A stretch of DNA of 64,000 nucleotides from Streptomyces xiamenensis (GTDB taxonomy: Bacteria; Actinomycetota; Actinomycetes; Streptomycetales; Streptomycetaceae), in the NCBI RefSeq assembly GCF_000993785.3, contig NZ_CP009922.3, positions 1,364,001-1,428,000 on the forward strand, given 5' to 3'. Below, piece by piece: positions 54,567 to 62,207 of the stretch. The notes under the pieces were generated by a model that was given only the letters and a program-made list of their open reading frames with translations, searched no databases and had not been told where the DNA came from. Within the stretch, counting starts at the first letter, position 1, and every line of letters starts with the position of its first letter. The position numbers and the translations under genes are program-made.

Positions 54567-55282
54567 GGGATGACGCGGAAGTGCGTGGTCAGCCGCCCCT
54601 CGTCGTCGAGGAGGTGGTAGGCGAGCCCGGGCGGCTGCTCCCGGTCGGCCGGGCGGTCGCCCTCCCAGGGCATCCGCAGCGTCCAGGTGACGGCCGGGGA
54701 CACCAGGAGCGGGCGCCCGGCGAAGACCGAGGCGGCGGCGGTGTGCGCGTGCCCGGTCAGGACGGCGATGACCTCGGGATGGGCGTCGAGGAGGGCCGCG
54801 AGGTCGCCAGGGTTGGTGAGCCGGTGGGCGTCCGGCAGCGGGTGGTGCAGCGCGACGGGCGGCTGGTGGAAGGCGATCAGTGCCCGGGTGCCCGGTGCCA
54901 GAGCGCCGAGGGTGCGGTCGATCCACGCGGCTGTCTCCGGGGACAGGTGCCCCTCGTCCTCACCCTCAAGGGTGACATCACACATCAGAACGGCGACCTC
55001 CCCGAAGTGGTGAACCTGGTTGCCGGGGCCCAGTTCCCGCTCGTACGGGGCGCGGACGTCGTGGTTGCCGGGGCAGGTCAGCACCGGGAACGGCGCCTTG
55101 AGGATCCGGGTGGCCTCCGCGTACTCCTCGGGCGTTCCGTGGTCGGCGATGTCGCCGGTGACCAGCAGCGTGTCGACGGGGCGGGGCAGGGCGCGCAGAT
55201 GCTCCATGACCCGGGTGGCCCGTTCGGTCGCGCGCTCGGTTCCGTCCAGGTGCAGATCACTGATCTGGGCGAGCAGCAGCAC
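54563..55282 (-). CDS. Metallophosphoesterase (CpdA-like)
   Basis: 239 residues from GTG 55282. Calcineurin-like metal-site motifs in order: AQISDLHLDG, LLVTGDIADHG, TCPGNHDV, AFHQPP and LTGHAHT. The size and arrangement resemble class III cyclic nucleotide phosphodiesterases such as CpdA, though activity needs testing. First gene of an operon with the LysE-family exporter. It diverges from the second CGNR gene, with a perfect palindrome between. Confidence 0.9.
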   Translation of the reverse strand: MLLLAQISDLHLDGTERATERATRVMEHLRALPRPVDTLLVTGDIADHGTPEEYAEATRILKAPFPVLTCPGNHDVRAPYERELGPGNQVHHFGEVAVLMCDVTLEGEDEGHLSPETAAWIDRTLGALAPGTRALIAFHQPPVALHHPLPDAHRLTNPGDLAALLDAHPEVIAVLTGHAHTAAASVFAGRPLLVSPAVTWTLRMPWEGDRPADREQPPGLAYHLLDDEGRLTTHFRVIP

Positions 55283-55296
55283 TGCGCCCTCCTTTT

Positions 55297-55325
55297 CTCA
55301 CGGTAATTTTTCGATTTACCGTGAG
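55297..55325. promoter_or_regulatory. Perfect palindrome CTCACGGTAA-N9-TTACCGTGAG
   Basis: Ten-base arms at 55297-55306 and 55316-55325 flank an A/T-rich centre in the divergent gap between the metallophosphoesterase and CGNR genes. A likely -10 TAGACT for the CGNR gene lies just beyond (55331-55336). Strong candidate CGNR operator; a related CGGTAA/TTACCG pair occurs beside the third CGNR gene. Confidence 0.75.
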
Positions 55326-55377
55326 GACCTTAGACTGTGCGCACCGATGTCATCAAGGGAGCGGAGCGAGGGACCCG

Positions 55378-55989
55378 ATGGAACGCTGGCCGGCCCTGGA
55401 CCTGGCGAGCACGATCCGGCACGACGGCTCCGGCGGGGTGTGCGACGACCTGGCCACCGTCGAAGGGCTCGCGCGGTGGCTGACGGAGCTGCCCGGGGCG
55501 GGCGGGACGGCCGGGGAGCCCGCGCTGCCCGTCCAAGGCGTCGGCGCGAGCGAGGAGTTGCGGCTGCGGATCACCGGCCTGCGGGCGGCGGCACGGGCCC
55601 TGTTCGCCCGTACCGTCAGCCCCGGCCCGGCCAGCCCGGCGGACGCCCACCGGCTCATGCCGCACGAGGAGGCGCTGGCCCGGCTCAACGCCGCCGCCGC
55701 GCTGGAGCCCGTCGCCCCCCAACTGGACTGGCCCGCCGGGGGCGTTCCGGCGGCGACCGTACTGCCCTCGGCCGCCGACCCGGACGCCCGGCTGCTCGCC
55801 GCCCTGGCCCGCGCGACGATCACCTTCCTCGCCGGCCCCGAGCGGGAGCGGCTGCGCGCCTGCACGGCCCCGCGCTGCGTGCGGTACTTCGTCAAGAGCC
55901 ACGGCCGCCAGGAGTGGTGCAAGCCGTCCTGCGCCGACCGGGCCCGCGCCGCCCGCCATTACCGGCGCCGGGTCAGTTCTTCCGGATGA
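55378..55989 (+). CDS. CGNR zinc-finger (ABATE-domain) regulator
   Basis: 203 residues from ATG 55378, with GAGGGA five bases upstream. The ABATE-like N-terminal domain (LDLASTIRHDGSGGVCDDL) leads to the C-terminal zinc finger: CTAPRCVRYFVKS ... QEWCKPSCADRARAARHY, then RRR. Presumed DNA-binding regulator. It diverges from the metallophosphoesterase/LysE operon, the likely target, with a perfect palindrome in the gap. The TGA stop overlaps an ATG for a possible short downstream frame. Confidence 0.88.
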   Translation: MERWPALDLASTIRHDGSGGVCDDLATVEGLARWLTELPGAGGTAGEPALPVQGVGASEELRLRITGLRAAARALFARTVSPGPASPADAHRLMPHEEALARLNAAAALEPVAPQLDWPAGGVPAATVLPSAADPDARLLAALARATITFLAGPERERLRACTAPRCVRYFVKSHGRQEWCKPSCADRARAARHYRRRVSSSG

Positions 55990-56222
55990 CCTCCAGCAGC
56001 CGCGAGAAGCTGTCCCCGGACGCCCGCGAGCCGGCCACCACGGTCCTCGCAGCCCTGGAGGGCGCCGAGGTCACCGCGCGGATCACCCGCTCCGAAGGGC
56101 CGCCGCACGGCAGCCGGACGCCAACTCGCCCGGCTGCCACGCTCGTACGGGATCCGAGCCGTACTCAGAGCGAGATCAGCCGGACCACGGTGACGGTCAG
56201 GACCGTGGCCGAGACCACGTAG
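55986..56222 (+). CDS. Doubtful 78-residue frame, possibly a gene remnant
   Basis: ATG 55986 overlaps the CGNR stop by ATGA. The first ~39 codons keep strong third-position G/C (TVLAALEGAEVTARITRSEG). Afterwards the codon bias fades and the frame overlaps the toxin gene on the other strand by 58 bp. This suggests a truncated gene whose 3' part was lost. Unrecognised. Confidence 0.25.
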   Translation: MTSSSREKLSPDAREPATTVLAALEGAEVTARITRSEGPPHGSRTPTRPAATLVRDPSRTQSEISRTTVTVRTVAETT

Positions 56223-56404
56223 CGCACGATGGCCCCCGCCACGGTGGCGTCGCGGCGGTCCCGGTCACCGCCGACCTCCGTGGAGCCGTGCCCGTACGGG
56301 TCACGGGCGATGGTCGTCGCCATCGCGCTCTCGAACTCCGACCGTCGCGGCATCTTGCGCAAGCCGTCGTCGGCCGGCGGCGCGTAGGCGAGGCGATGCC
56401 TCAC
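56165..56404 (-). CDS. RelE/ParE-like toxin candidate
   Basis: 79 residues from GTG 56404, overlapping the DUF6247 stop by GTGA. Although short, it follows the RelE/ParE layout: a start HRLAYAPPADDGLRKMPR, a helix with DYxxx-type polar residues (here weak), then strands AIVRYVVSATVLTVTVVRLI corresponding to the VxY...VxVxxV sheet (quoted as two parts, AIVRYVV and VLTVTVVRLI). Probable ribosome-dependent mRNase or gyrase-type toxin paired with DUF6247. Identification is by fold pattern and pairing, not strong motifs. Confidence 0.6.
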   Translation of the reverse strand: MRHRLAYAPPADDGLRKMPRRSEFESAMATTIARDPYGHGSTEVGGDRDRRDATVAGAIVRYVVSATVLTVTVVRLISL

Positions 56405-56649
56405 CCGGCGCCGTGCCGCTCGGCCTCTTCCCGGGCCAGGCGCTCCATCGTGGCGTCGGCGGCCGGGTCCGGTACCGCCTCCAGCATCCAGTGCCGCATC
56501 ACGGCGTGGATCTCGTGCACCCCGGCCTCGTTGATGGCCATGTCGAAATCCGGCCGTCGTTGCGGGGGCAGGGCGGCTCTGATGTCGGGGATGCTGTTGG
56601 GAACATCCACCTCCCGGCCACCGACCCAGGTCTTCAGCGGTTCTGCCAC
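56401..56649 (-). CDS. DUF6247 family protein, probable antitoxin
   Basis: 82 residues from GTG 56649; a TACGCT box ends six bases before it, so the transcript is probably leaderless. The sequence DIRAALPPQRRPDFDMAIN and the downstream helical MRHWMLEAVPDP match the DUF6247 family of small actinobacterial proteins. It precedes a RelE-like frame with translational coupling, the usual antitoxin-first order. Antitoxin role inferred. Confidence 0.7.
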   Translation of the reverse strand: MAEPLKTWVGGREVDVPNSIPDIRAALPPQRRPDFDMAINEAGVHEIHAVMRHWMLEAVPDPAADATMERLAREEAERHGAG

Positions 56650-56761
56650 CCGGGCAGCGTAGCGCCACCGGCCCGCGCGACAACCCGGGGCACCGCAGGT
56701 TCGCGCCGATCACCCGGCGCTGCGCCCCGAGTTGGCCGCTGCCCCCGGCGGGCGGCGGCCC

Positions 56762-57898
56762 TCACCACCACGTCCGCCAGGCCCCGCACGCCCCGTTGGC
56801 GCCGGGGGCCGACGGGATGCCGGGTGAACACGCCCGCTCCCCCGCCGCCGCGTGCAGCCGCACCAGGGCGCCGGACCCCCGGGCGCACGCCCCGTCAACA
56901 CCCGTGGCGGGAGCGCCCGGTGGCGCGTACCACCGGCCCGGCGGCTCCTCCTCGGCCTCCGGCAGGTGGCCACGGACCCAGCCGCCGGTGTGCGTTCCGC
57001 CGGCCTGCCGCTCCCCGTGCGCGGCGTAGGGAGGGCGGGGCCCCTCCCCCGGGTGCCCGTGCGGCGGTCGCAGCCGGTGCTGGGCGACCCGGAGGTAGGT
57101 GAGGAAGCGCGCCTGCGAAAGACCGTCACGGTGCGCGCCGGACAGCACGGGCAGGTGCCCGGCCCTCAGGTCGTACGGCCCGGCCACCGGCGCCGCCGCC
57201 CGCCATCCGAACGGGCCCGCCGCTTCCCTCCGCAGCGCCCGGCCCACCGCTGTGGCGGCCTGCCCGCCCTGCGGGAGGCCGGTGACGTACAGCTCACCGC
57301 TGAGCCGTACCCCCAGACGCCCGGCGGCGGTTCGGGCGGCGCGCAGGGAGTCCAGGGCTGCGGACCGGGTGGAGACGGCGTACGGGGACAGGTGGGGGCC
57401 GGGCCGGGGGCCCTCGGCGGCGACGACCGCGAATCCGCCCGCCGCGTAGAGCAGGGCGTCGGCAACGGAGCCGTCCCCACCGGCGGAGTACGCGTCGTGG
57501 CTCCGGGCGTTCCTGCCCGGGACCCCGGACACGGTGGGCAGCGGGGTGGCACCGGCACCGGTGGGCAGGACGGGGAGGACGAGCAGTGCCGAGTGGGTGA
57601 GGGCACCGCCGTGCGGCGCGAGCGTGCGGTAGGTCAGCCGGTGGAACGCGGCCCCGTAGCGGACGAGTCCGGCCTGCGCCGGCACGCCCGTCGCGGTCTC
57701 CAGCATGGCGGCCACCTCGGCGCGGGCGTACCGCTCCAGCGGGGTGACCTGGAGCAGGGCGCCGCGCGTCACCGCGCACCGGAGGTCCGGCCCGGTGCCG
57801 CCCCCGGCGCCGGCGCCGTCCGCGAAGGCGGGGGAAGCGGGCAGGGTCAGCACCATCAGCAGTGCGGCGGCTGCCGCACCGGTCGTTCGGAACCGCAT
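56762..57898 (-). CDS. Secreted lipase-like alpha/beta-hydrolase with apparently lost catalytic residues
   Basis: 378 residues. ATG 57898 has AGGA six bases upstream; GTG 57913 is an alternative. A signal peptide (residues 1-26, ending SPAFA) precedes a secretory-lipase-type alpha/beta hydrolase: YRTLAPHGGALTHSALLVLP, GFAVVAAEGPRPGPH and VTGLPQGGQAAT. The last is the nucleophile elbow, normally GxSQGG, with P209 in place of serine. The expected C-terminal catalytic histidine region reads GERACSPGI rather than GERH. It therefore looks like a non-catalytic member, or a decaying gene. Confidence 0.75.
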   Translation of the reverse strand: MRFRTTGAAAAALLMVLTLPASPAFADGAGAGGGTGPDLRCAVTRGALLQVTPLERYARAEVAAMLETATGVPAQAGLVRYGAAFHRLTYRTLAPHGGALTHSALLVLPVLPTGAGATPLPTVSGVPGRNARSHDAYSAGGDGSVADALLYAAGGFAVVAAEGPRPGPHLSPYAVSTRSAALDSLRAARTAAGRLGVRLSGELYVTGLPQGGQAATAVGRALRREAAGPFGWRAAAPVAGPYDLRAGHLPVLSGAHRDGLSQARFLTYLRVAQHRLRPPHGHPGEGPRPPYAAHGERQAGGTHTGGWVRGHLPEAEEEPPGRWYAPPGAPATGVDGACARGSGALVRLHAAAGERACSPGIPSAPGANGACGAWRTWW

Positions 57899-58019
57899 GG
57901 CATTCCTGGGCACCTCTTATTTCTCCACCCGCCGGAGCCTTCGCCACCCGTGCCACGCGGAACTTGTGCGGTTGTGCTGGGGTGCGGAGGAGCGAAGCGA
58001 TCACCGGACGCGCCCCGAT

Positions 58020-58053
58020 GTGACAGAACGCGGATTGTCTGACTAAGGTCAGA
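58020..58053 (+). promoter_or_regulatory. Promoter with palindrome TCTGAC-TAAG-GTCAGA over the -10 box
   Basis: -35 GTGACA (58020-58025), 18-bp spacer, -10 TAAGGT (58044-58049), then six bases to the ATG. The perfect palindrome 58038-58053 covers the -10, as expected for autorepression by the MarR-domain protein it precedes. Confidence 0.75.
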
Positions 58054-58055
58054 GG

Positions 58056-58958
58056 ATGCTGGAGAGGCCCCAGATCGAACAAGTCCGCCGGTTCAACCGG
58101 ACCATCACCGAGCGTGTCGGCGTGCTCCACGACCATTACCTGGGCCGTGACCGCCCCATCGGCGAGGCGCGGCTGCTGTGGGAGATCGGCGAGCGCGGCT
58201 CCGACGTACGGCGGCTGCGCGAGCGCCTCGGGCTCGACTCGGGCTACGTCAGCCGGCTGCTGCGCGCGCTGGAGACGGCGGGCCTGGTGACGGTGGAACC
58301 CCTGCCGTCCGACAAGCGGGTCCGCACCGTGCGCCTCACCGGCGCCGGCCGCACCGAACTGGACGAACTCGACCGCCGCAGCGACGAGATGGCCGGCTCG
58401 CTGCTCGAACCCCTGAACACCTCCCAGCGCGCACGACTGGTCTCCGCCCTGGCCGAGGCCGAACGGCTGCTCACCGCGGGAACCGTCTCCCTCGACCCCG
58501 TGGACCCGGATCATCCCGACGCCCAGCACTGCCTGCGTTCCTTCTTCGCCGAGCTGGGCGAACGCCTGGACACCGGCTTCGACCCCGCCCGCAGCCTGCT
58601 CCCCGACGCGGGCGAACTCCGCGCGCCGCGCGGCGTGTTCCTGGTGGCCCGGCTGCACGGCGAACCCGTCGGCTGCGCCGGCCTCAAGCTCCCGGCCGAC
58701 GCCCCCGCCGAGGTCAAGCGGATGTGGGTCTCCCCCGCCACCCGGGGCCTGGGGCTGGCCCGCCGCTTCCTCACCGAACTGGAGGCGCGCGCGGCCGGGC
58801 ATGGCTACGACACCCTCCGGCTGGACACCAACAAGGTTCTGACGGAGGCGATCCGGCTCTATCACGCGTACGGCTTCACCGAGGTCCCCGCCTTCAACGC
58901 CGAGCCGTACGCCCACCACTGGTTCGAGAAGCGCATCACCGCGGGCGAGCCGGTCTGA
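58056..58958 (+). CDS. MarR-GNAT fusion regulator/acetyltransferase
   Basis: 300 residues from ATG 58056 (leaderless). Residues ~10-145 form a MarR winged helix (VRRLRERLGLDSGYVSRLLRAL, quoted as LRERLGLDSGYVSRLL; wing PSDKRVRTVRLT). Residues ~150-295 are a GNAT acetyltransferase with the acetyl-CoA loop VSPATRGLGLARRFL and NKVLTEAIRLYHAYGF. Such fusions are known in actinobacteria. It probably represses itself through the palindrome over its own -10 box. The acetylation target is unknown. Confidence 0.92.
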   Translation: MLERPQIEQVRRFNRTITERVGVLHDHYLGRDRPIGEARLLWEIGERGSDVRRLRERLGLDSGYVSRLLRALETAGLVTVEPLPSDKRVRTVRLTGAGRTELDELDRRSDEMAGSLLEPLNTSQRARLVSALAEAERLLTAGTVSLDPVDPDHPDAQHCLRSFFAELGERLDTGFDPARSLLPDAGELRAPRGVFLVARLHGEPVGCAGLKLPADAPAEVKRMWVSPATRGLGLARRFLTELEARAAGHGYDTLRLDTNKVLTEAIRLYHAYGFTEVPAFNAEPYAHHWFEKRITAGEPV

Positions 58959-59183
58959 CGCCTCCCCGCCGCGGCCTCTGGCCCGGGTCCGGAGCCGCCC
59001 GGCGGCAGCGAGGGCTCACGGGGAGCGCCCGTCGCGTACCGACCGCGCTCGGCGACGGTGATGCGAAGGGTTCGCCCGTTGGAGCGGTTTGGCCGCTTCG
59101 CCGGTTGCGGCCCGGCCGCTGCGGAGAGCCTCCGCCGTGACGGGGCCGCCCGTCGGCCGGGCAACCCCGAACGGAGAGAGCCC

Positions 59184-59456
59184 ATGACCGCACCCGCACC
59201 CGCCTCCATCGCCCTGCGTCCGGGCATCACCCCGGCGACCACCGGCGACACCATGGTCCTGCTCGACGAACGCGCCGGAAAGTACTGGCAGATCAACCCC
59301 ACCGGCACCCTCGTGCTGCGCCATCTCCTCGACGGTGCCACTCCCGAGCAGGCCGCCGCGGCCCTGGCGCGCGAACACCCTGGAGCCGTCCACGCGGAGG
59401 CGGACGTGGCCGACCTGCTCGCCACCCTGCGGGAAAAAAGACTGCTGGCGAGCTGA
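59184..59456 (+). CDS. PqqD-family RiPP recognition protein (lasso-peptide B1-like)
   Basis: 90 residues from ATG 59184, with GGAGAG upstream. It has the PqqD/RRE fold: MVLLDERAGKYWQINPTGTL followed by VLRHLLDGATPEQAAAALA, a winged-helix element that binds RiPP leader peptides. Four bases separate it from the lasso B2-type gene. The upstream 225 bp contain no convincing precursor peptide and no cyclase gene is near, so the pair is orphaned. Confidence 0.88.
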   Translation: MTAPAPASIALRPGITPATTGDTMVLLDERAGKYWQINPTGTLVLRHLLDGATPEQAAAALAREHPGAVHAEADVADLLATLREKRLLAS

Positions 59457-59460
59457 GGCC

Positions 59461-59871
59461 ATGACCGAGAACGGCCGCCCCGGCCCGCCCCACCGCGCCC
59501 TGGCCCTGCTGTGCGCGGTGGCCGCCCGGCCTCTGGCGCGGGCCGGGCCGTACCGCATCCGCCGCGTCCTGGAGCTGCTCCGCAGGGGCGCGCGGCCGGC
59601 CACGGCGGAGCAGGTGGCCGCGGCCCGGCACGCGGTGGTCACGGCGAGCGCGCGCTGCGCCGCCGCCCGCAGCTGTCTGCCGCGCTCCCTCGCCACCGCA
59701 CTGCTGTGCCGGGCGCGCGGGGTGTGGCCCACCTGGTGCACGGGGGTGCGTACGGAACCGTTCGGCGCCCACGCCTGGGTGGCCGTCGACGGCGCCCCGA
59801 TCGGCGAACCCCCGCACGACACGGGCTACACCCCCGTCATCACCGTTCCGCCGCTGCCGCGCGGACCGTGA
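59461..59871 (+). CDS. Lasso-peptide biosynthesis B2-type transglutaminase-like protease
   Basis: 136 residues from ATG 59461. The transglutaminase-like core has C72 in ARSCLPRSLATALLC, H104 in FGAHAWVAV and D110 nearby. This is the Cys-His-Asp triad of lasso B2 leader peptidases. It immediately follows the PqqD-type partner that delivers the leader. The missing asparagine-synthetase-like C enzyme and precursor mean the usual cluster is incomplete here. Confidence 0.88.
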   Translation: MTENGRPGPPHRALALLCAVAARPLARAGPYRIRRVLELLRRGARPATAEQVAAARHAVVTASARCAAARSCLPRSLATALLCRARGVWPTWCTGVRTEPFGAHAWVAVDGAPIGEPPHDTGYTPVITVPPLPRGP

Positions 59872-59932
59872 CGGCCGACGCCGCGACGGGACGTCCTGGG
59901 GGCCTGTCGGTGCGGTGGGGCAGGATGACGTG

Positions 59933-60523
59933 ATGGCTCATATCGCGCTGTTCCACTCGATCCTCGGCCTGCGTCCTGCCGAACGTCTCGCCGCCGAGCG
60001 GTTGCGTGCCGCCGGACACCAGGTCATCACACCCGACCTGTTCGGCGGCGCGACCGCGACCACCCTCGACGAGGGGTTTCAGCTGCTCGACCGGGTCGGC
60101 TGGGCGACAGTGGTCCACCGTGCCCGGCAGGCGCTGCGGGACATGCCGGAGGAGACCGTGCTCGCCGGTGTCTCCATGGGGACCGGTGTCGTCACCGAGC
60201 TGTGGCCCGAGCGCACCGCTGCCGCCGGTGTCCTTCTCCTGCACGCCACCGCCGAGCTTCCCGCGTCCGTCCCGCCGGGCACGCGGGTGCAGTTGCACGC
60301 GGCCGAACCGGACGACTTCGTGCCGCCGGAGAACGTCGCCGCGCTCCGTCGTGCGGCGCGGGAACAGGGCGTCGAGCTGGAGATCTTCCGCTATCCGGGC
60401 GCCGGCCACTTCTACATCGACCGTGAAGGCGAGGACCACGACCCGGAGGCCGCCGAGCTGACCTGGCGCCGGGTACTCGACTTCCTCGACCACGGCCTCA
60501 CCTCCCGGGGCACCGCACCGTAG
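59933..60523 (+). CDS. Dienelactone-hydrolase-family alpha/beta hydrolase
   Basis: 196 residues from ATG 59933; a CAGGAT box ends six bases upstream (leaderless type). Compact alpha/beta hydrolase: IALFHSILGLRPAERLAA, nucleophile S81 in LAGVSMGTGVV (family members often have Cys), an acid in AEPDDFVPPE and H in GAGHFYIDRE. Cytosolic. It lies 61 bp after the B2 gene but seems a separate unit. Substrate unknown. Confidence 0.88.
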   Translation: MAHIALFHSILGLRPAERLAAERLRAAGHQVITPDLFGGATATTLDEGFQLLDRVGWATVVHRARQALRDMPEETVLAGVSMGTGVVTELWPERTAAAGVLLLHATAELPASVPPGTRVQLHAAEPDDFVPPENVAALRRAAREQGVELEIFRYPGAGHFYIDREGEDHDPEAAELTWRRVLDFLDHGLTSRGTAP

Positions 60524-60673
60524 CCACCCGGCACGGCGCGGCCCGCCGTCCCCGCGCCGGCCCCGTCGTGGCCGTCAACGACGGGTCGCACATGACCTCT
60601 TCGTGCGGGCCGGTGCCTGACGCCGGTGGGAGGCCCACCGCGAGAGGCGATGGCGCTCTCCTGCCGCCCCGCG

Positions 60674-61423
60674 TCAGATCTGGTTCTCGCCGCCGTCGAC
60701 GTACACGTTGGCGCCGAGCATGAAGCTGCTCTGGTCGGAGGCGAGGAACGCCACGACGCCCGCGACCTCCTCCGGGCGCCCCATCCGGCCGATCGCGGTA
60801 TCCGCGGCGAGGTTCTCCCGGACGGCGGGCAACTGCTCCTCGCCGAAGAGATCCCTGATCCCGGTGGTGTCGATCGGGCCGGGCGAGACGGCGTTGACCC
60901 GGATGCCCCGGCCCTTCAGTTCGTTGGCCCAGGTCCGCGCGAAGGACCGGACGGCGGCCTTGGACGCCGCGTAGAGGCCGAACGCCTCGGTGCCGTTGTC
61001 GGCGGCGGTGGAGGCGTTGAGGATCACCGAGGCGCCGTCGTTGAGCAGCGGCAGCGCCTTCTGGACGGTGAACAGGGTGCCCCGCACGTTGACGGCGAGG
61101 ATCCGCTCGACCTGCTCCTCGGTGGTGTGCTCCAGCGTCGAGAACAAGGCCGCGGCCGAGTTCGCGAAGACCACGTCCAGGCCACGCCCCCGGGCGCGGA
61201 CGGCCTCGTAGAGCCGGTCGAGGTCGGCCACGTTCGTGATGTCACCCTGCACGGCGGTCACCGACGGAGCGCCGACGGTCTCCACCGCCGCGTCGAGTTC
61301 GGCCTTGCGCCTTCCGAAGATGAACACGTGCGCGCCCTCGGCCGCCATGCGTACGGCGCTGGCCAGGCCGATCCCCGTGTGACCGCCGGTGATGACAGCG
61401 GTCTTGCCTTCGAGTTGCCCCAT
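60674..61423 (-). CDS. SDR-family oxidoreductase
   Basis: 249 residues. ATG 61423 has GGAGGG upstream; a longer frame to 61450 does not. The Rossmann motif is AVITGGHTGIGLA. NAG is replaced by ANSAAAL, catalytic Ser is in ILNASTAAD and YxxxK in YAASKAAV. The PG motif is AVSPGPIDTTG and the C-terminus FMLGANVYVDGGENQI. NAD(P)-dependent carbonyl/alcohol enzyme. It diverges from a TetR gene with two identical operators in the gap, so it is probably repressed by that protein. Confidence 0.94.
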   Translation of the reverse strand: MGQLEGKTAVITGGHTGIGLASAVRMAAEGAHVFIFGRRKAELDAAVETVGAPSVTAVQGDITNVADLDRLYEAVRARGRGLDVVFANSAAALFSTLEHTTEEQVERILAVNVRGTLFTVQKALPLLNDGASVILNASTAADNGTEAFGLYAASKAAVRSFARTWANELKGRGIRVNAVSPGPIDTTGIRDLFGEEQLPAVRENLAADTAIGRMGRPEEVAGVVAFLASDQSSFMLGANVYVDGGENQI

Positions 61424-61448
61424 GCGACTGCCCTCCACAGAGTTCCGC

Positions 61449-61495
61449 ACCGATCGGTACGTAAAAGGAAACGTAGCACCTCTGAACCGATCGGT
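61449..61495. promoter_or_regulatory. Two identical TetR operators ACCGATCGGT
   Basis: The 95-bp SDR/TetR gap contains ACCGATCGGTAC twice, at 61449-61460 and 61486-61497. Each holds the perfect palindrome ACCGATCGGT, and the two are 37 bp apart. The second overlaps the TetR promoter region before its TAGACT -10 box. The paired symmetric sites strongly suggest the TetR binding sites. Confidence 0.85.
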
Positions 61496-61518
61496 ACAGA
61501 AGAGGTAGACTGGGCCGC

Positions 61519-62127
61519 ATGGATGCGCGACACAAGGGCCGTCTCGGCCGTCCGCGAGGGTTCGACGCGGACGAGGCCCTGGAACGGGCCATGCGGGTCT
61601 TCTGGGAACAGGGCTACGAGGGCGCCAGCCTCGCCGACCTGACCGAGGCCATGGGCATCAACCGCACCAGCATGTACGCGGCCTTCGGCAACAAGGAGGA
61701 ACTGTTCCGCAAGGCCCTGGACCGCTACTCCGAGGGCCCCGCCTCGTACGTCGCACGGGCCTTGCGGGAGCCGACCGCCCTGGCCGTGGCCACCGCCTTC
61801 CTGAACGGCGCCGTCGAGGTCAGCACCCGCCCCGGGTGCCCCGCCGGCTGCCTCGGCGTCCAGGGCGCGCTCGCCGCCGGGGAGGCCGGAGTCAGCAGCC
61901 GCGACCTGCTCGCCGACTGGCGCAATGCGGGCGTCGATCACCTGCGCGACCGCTTCCGGCAGGCCGCCGACGAGGGTGATCTGCCCGCCGACGCCGAACC
62001 CGGGGCGCTCGCCCGCTACCTCATGACGCTCGCCAACGGCATCTCCGTCCAGGCGGCCGGCGGCGCCACCCGCGACGAACTCCAGCACGTGGCCGACATG
62101 GCACTGCGCGGCTGGCCGCCCGCCTGA
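61519..62127 (+). CDS. TetR/AcrR family transcriptional regulator
   Basis: 202 residues from ATG 61519, seven bases after a TAGACT box (leaderless). Helix-turn-helix: [19 protein letters not shown] followed by [19 protein letters not shown]. The C-terminal domain has [16 protein letters not shown], typical of TetR proteins that control divergent dehydrogenases. It likely represses the SDR gene and itself via the ACCGATCGGT sites. Confidence 0.93.
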   Translation: MDARHKGRLGRPRGFDADEALERAMRVFWEQGYEGASLADLTEAMGINRTSMYAAFGNKEELFRKALDRYSEGPASYVARALREPTALAVATAFLNGAVEVSTRPGCPAGCLGVQGALAAGEAGVSSRDLLADWRNAGVDHLRDRFRQAADEGDLPADAEPGALARYLMTLANGISVQAAGGATRDELQHVADMALRGWPPA

Positions 62128-62207
62128 CGAGAGCCGTGGCGGGAACAGCCGCCCCCACCGGGTGGCTCACGGCGTGCGACGCACGGCGCCCGGCGCCGAG
62201 TTGCCCC

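Noticed and set aside
59058..59183. Upstream in-frame extension of the PqqD-type gene whose PLERFGRF resembles a lasso leader motif.
   Set aside because: It has no stop before the PqqD start, no core peptide, and the true start has its own GGAGAG site.
59911..59920. GGCCTGTCGG as another end of the MITE-like element.
   Set aside because: Only eight bases match. There is no opposite end or CTAG duplication.
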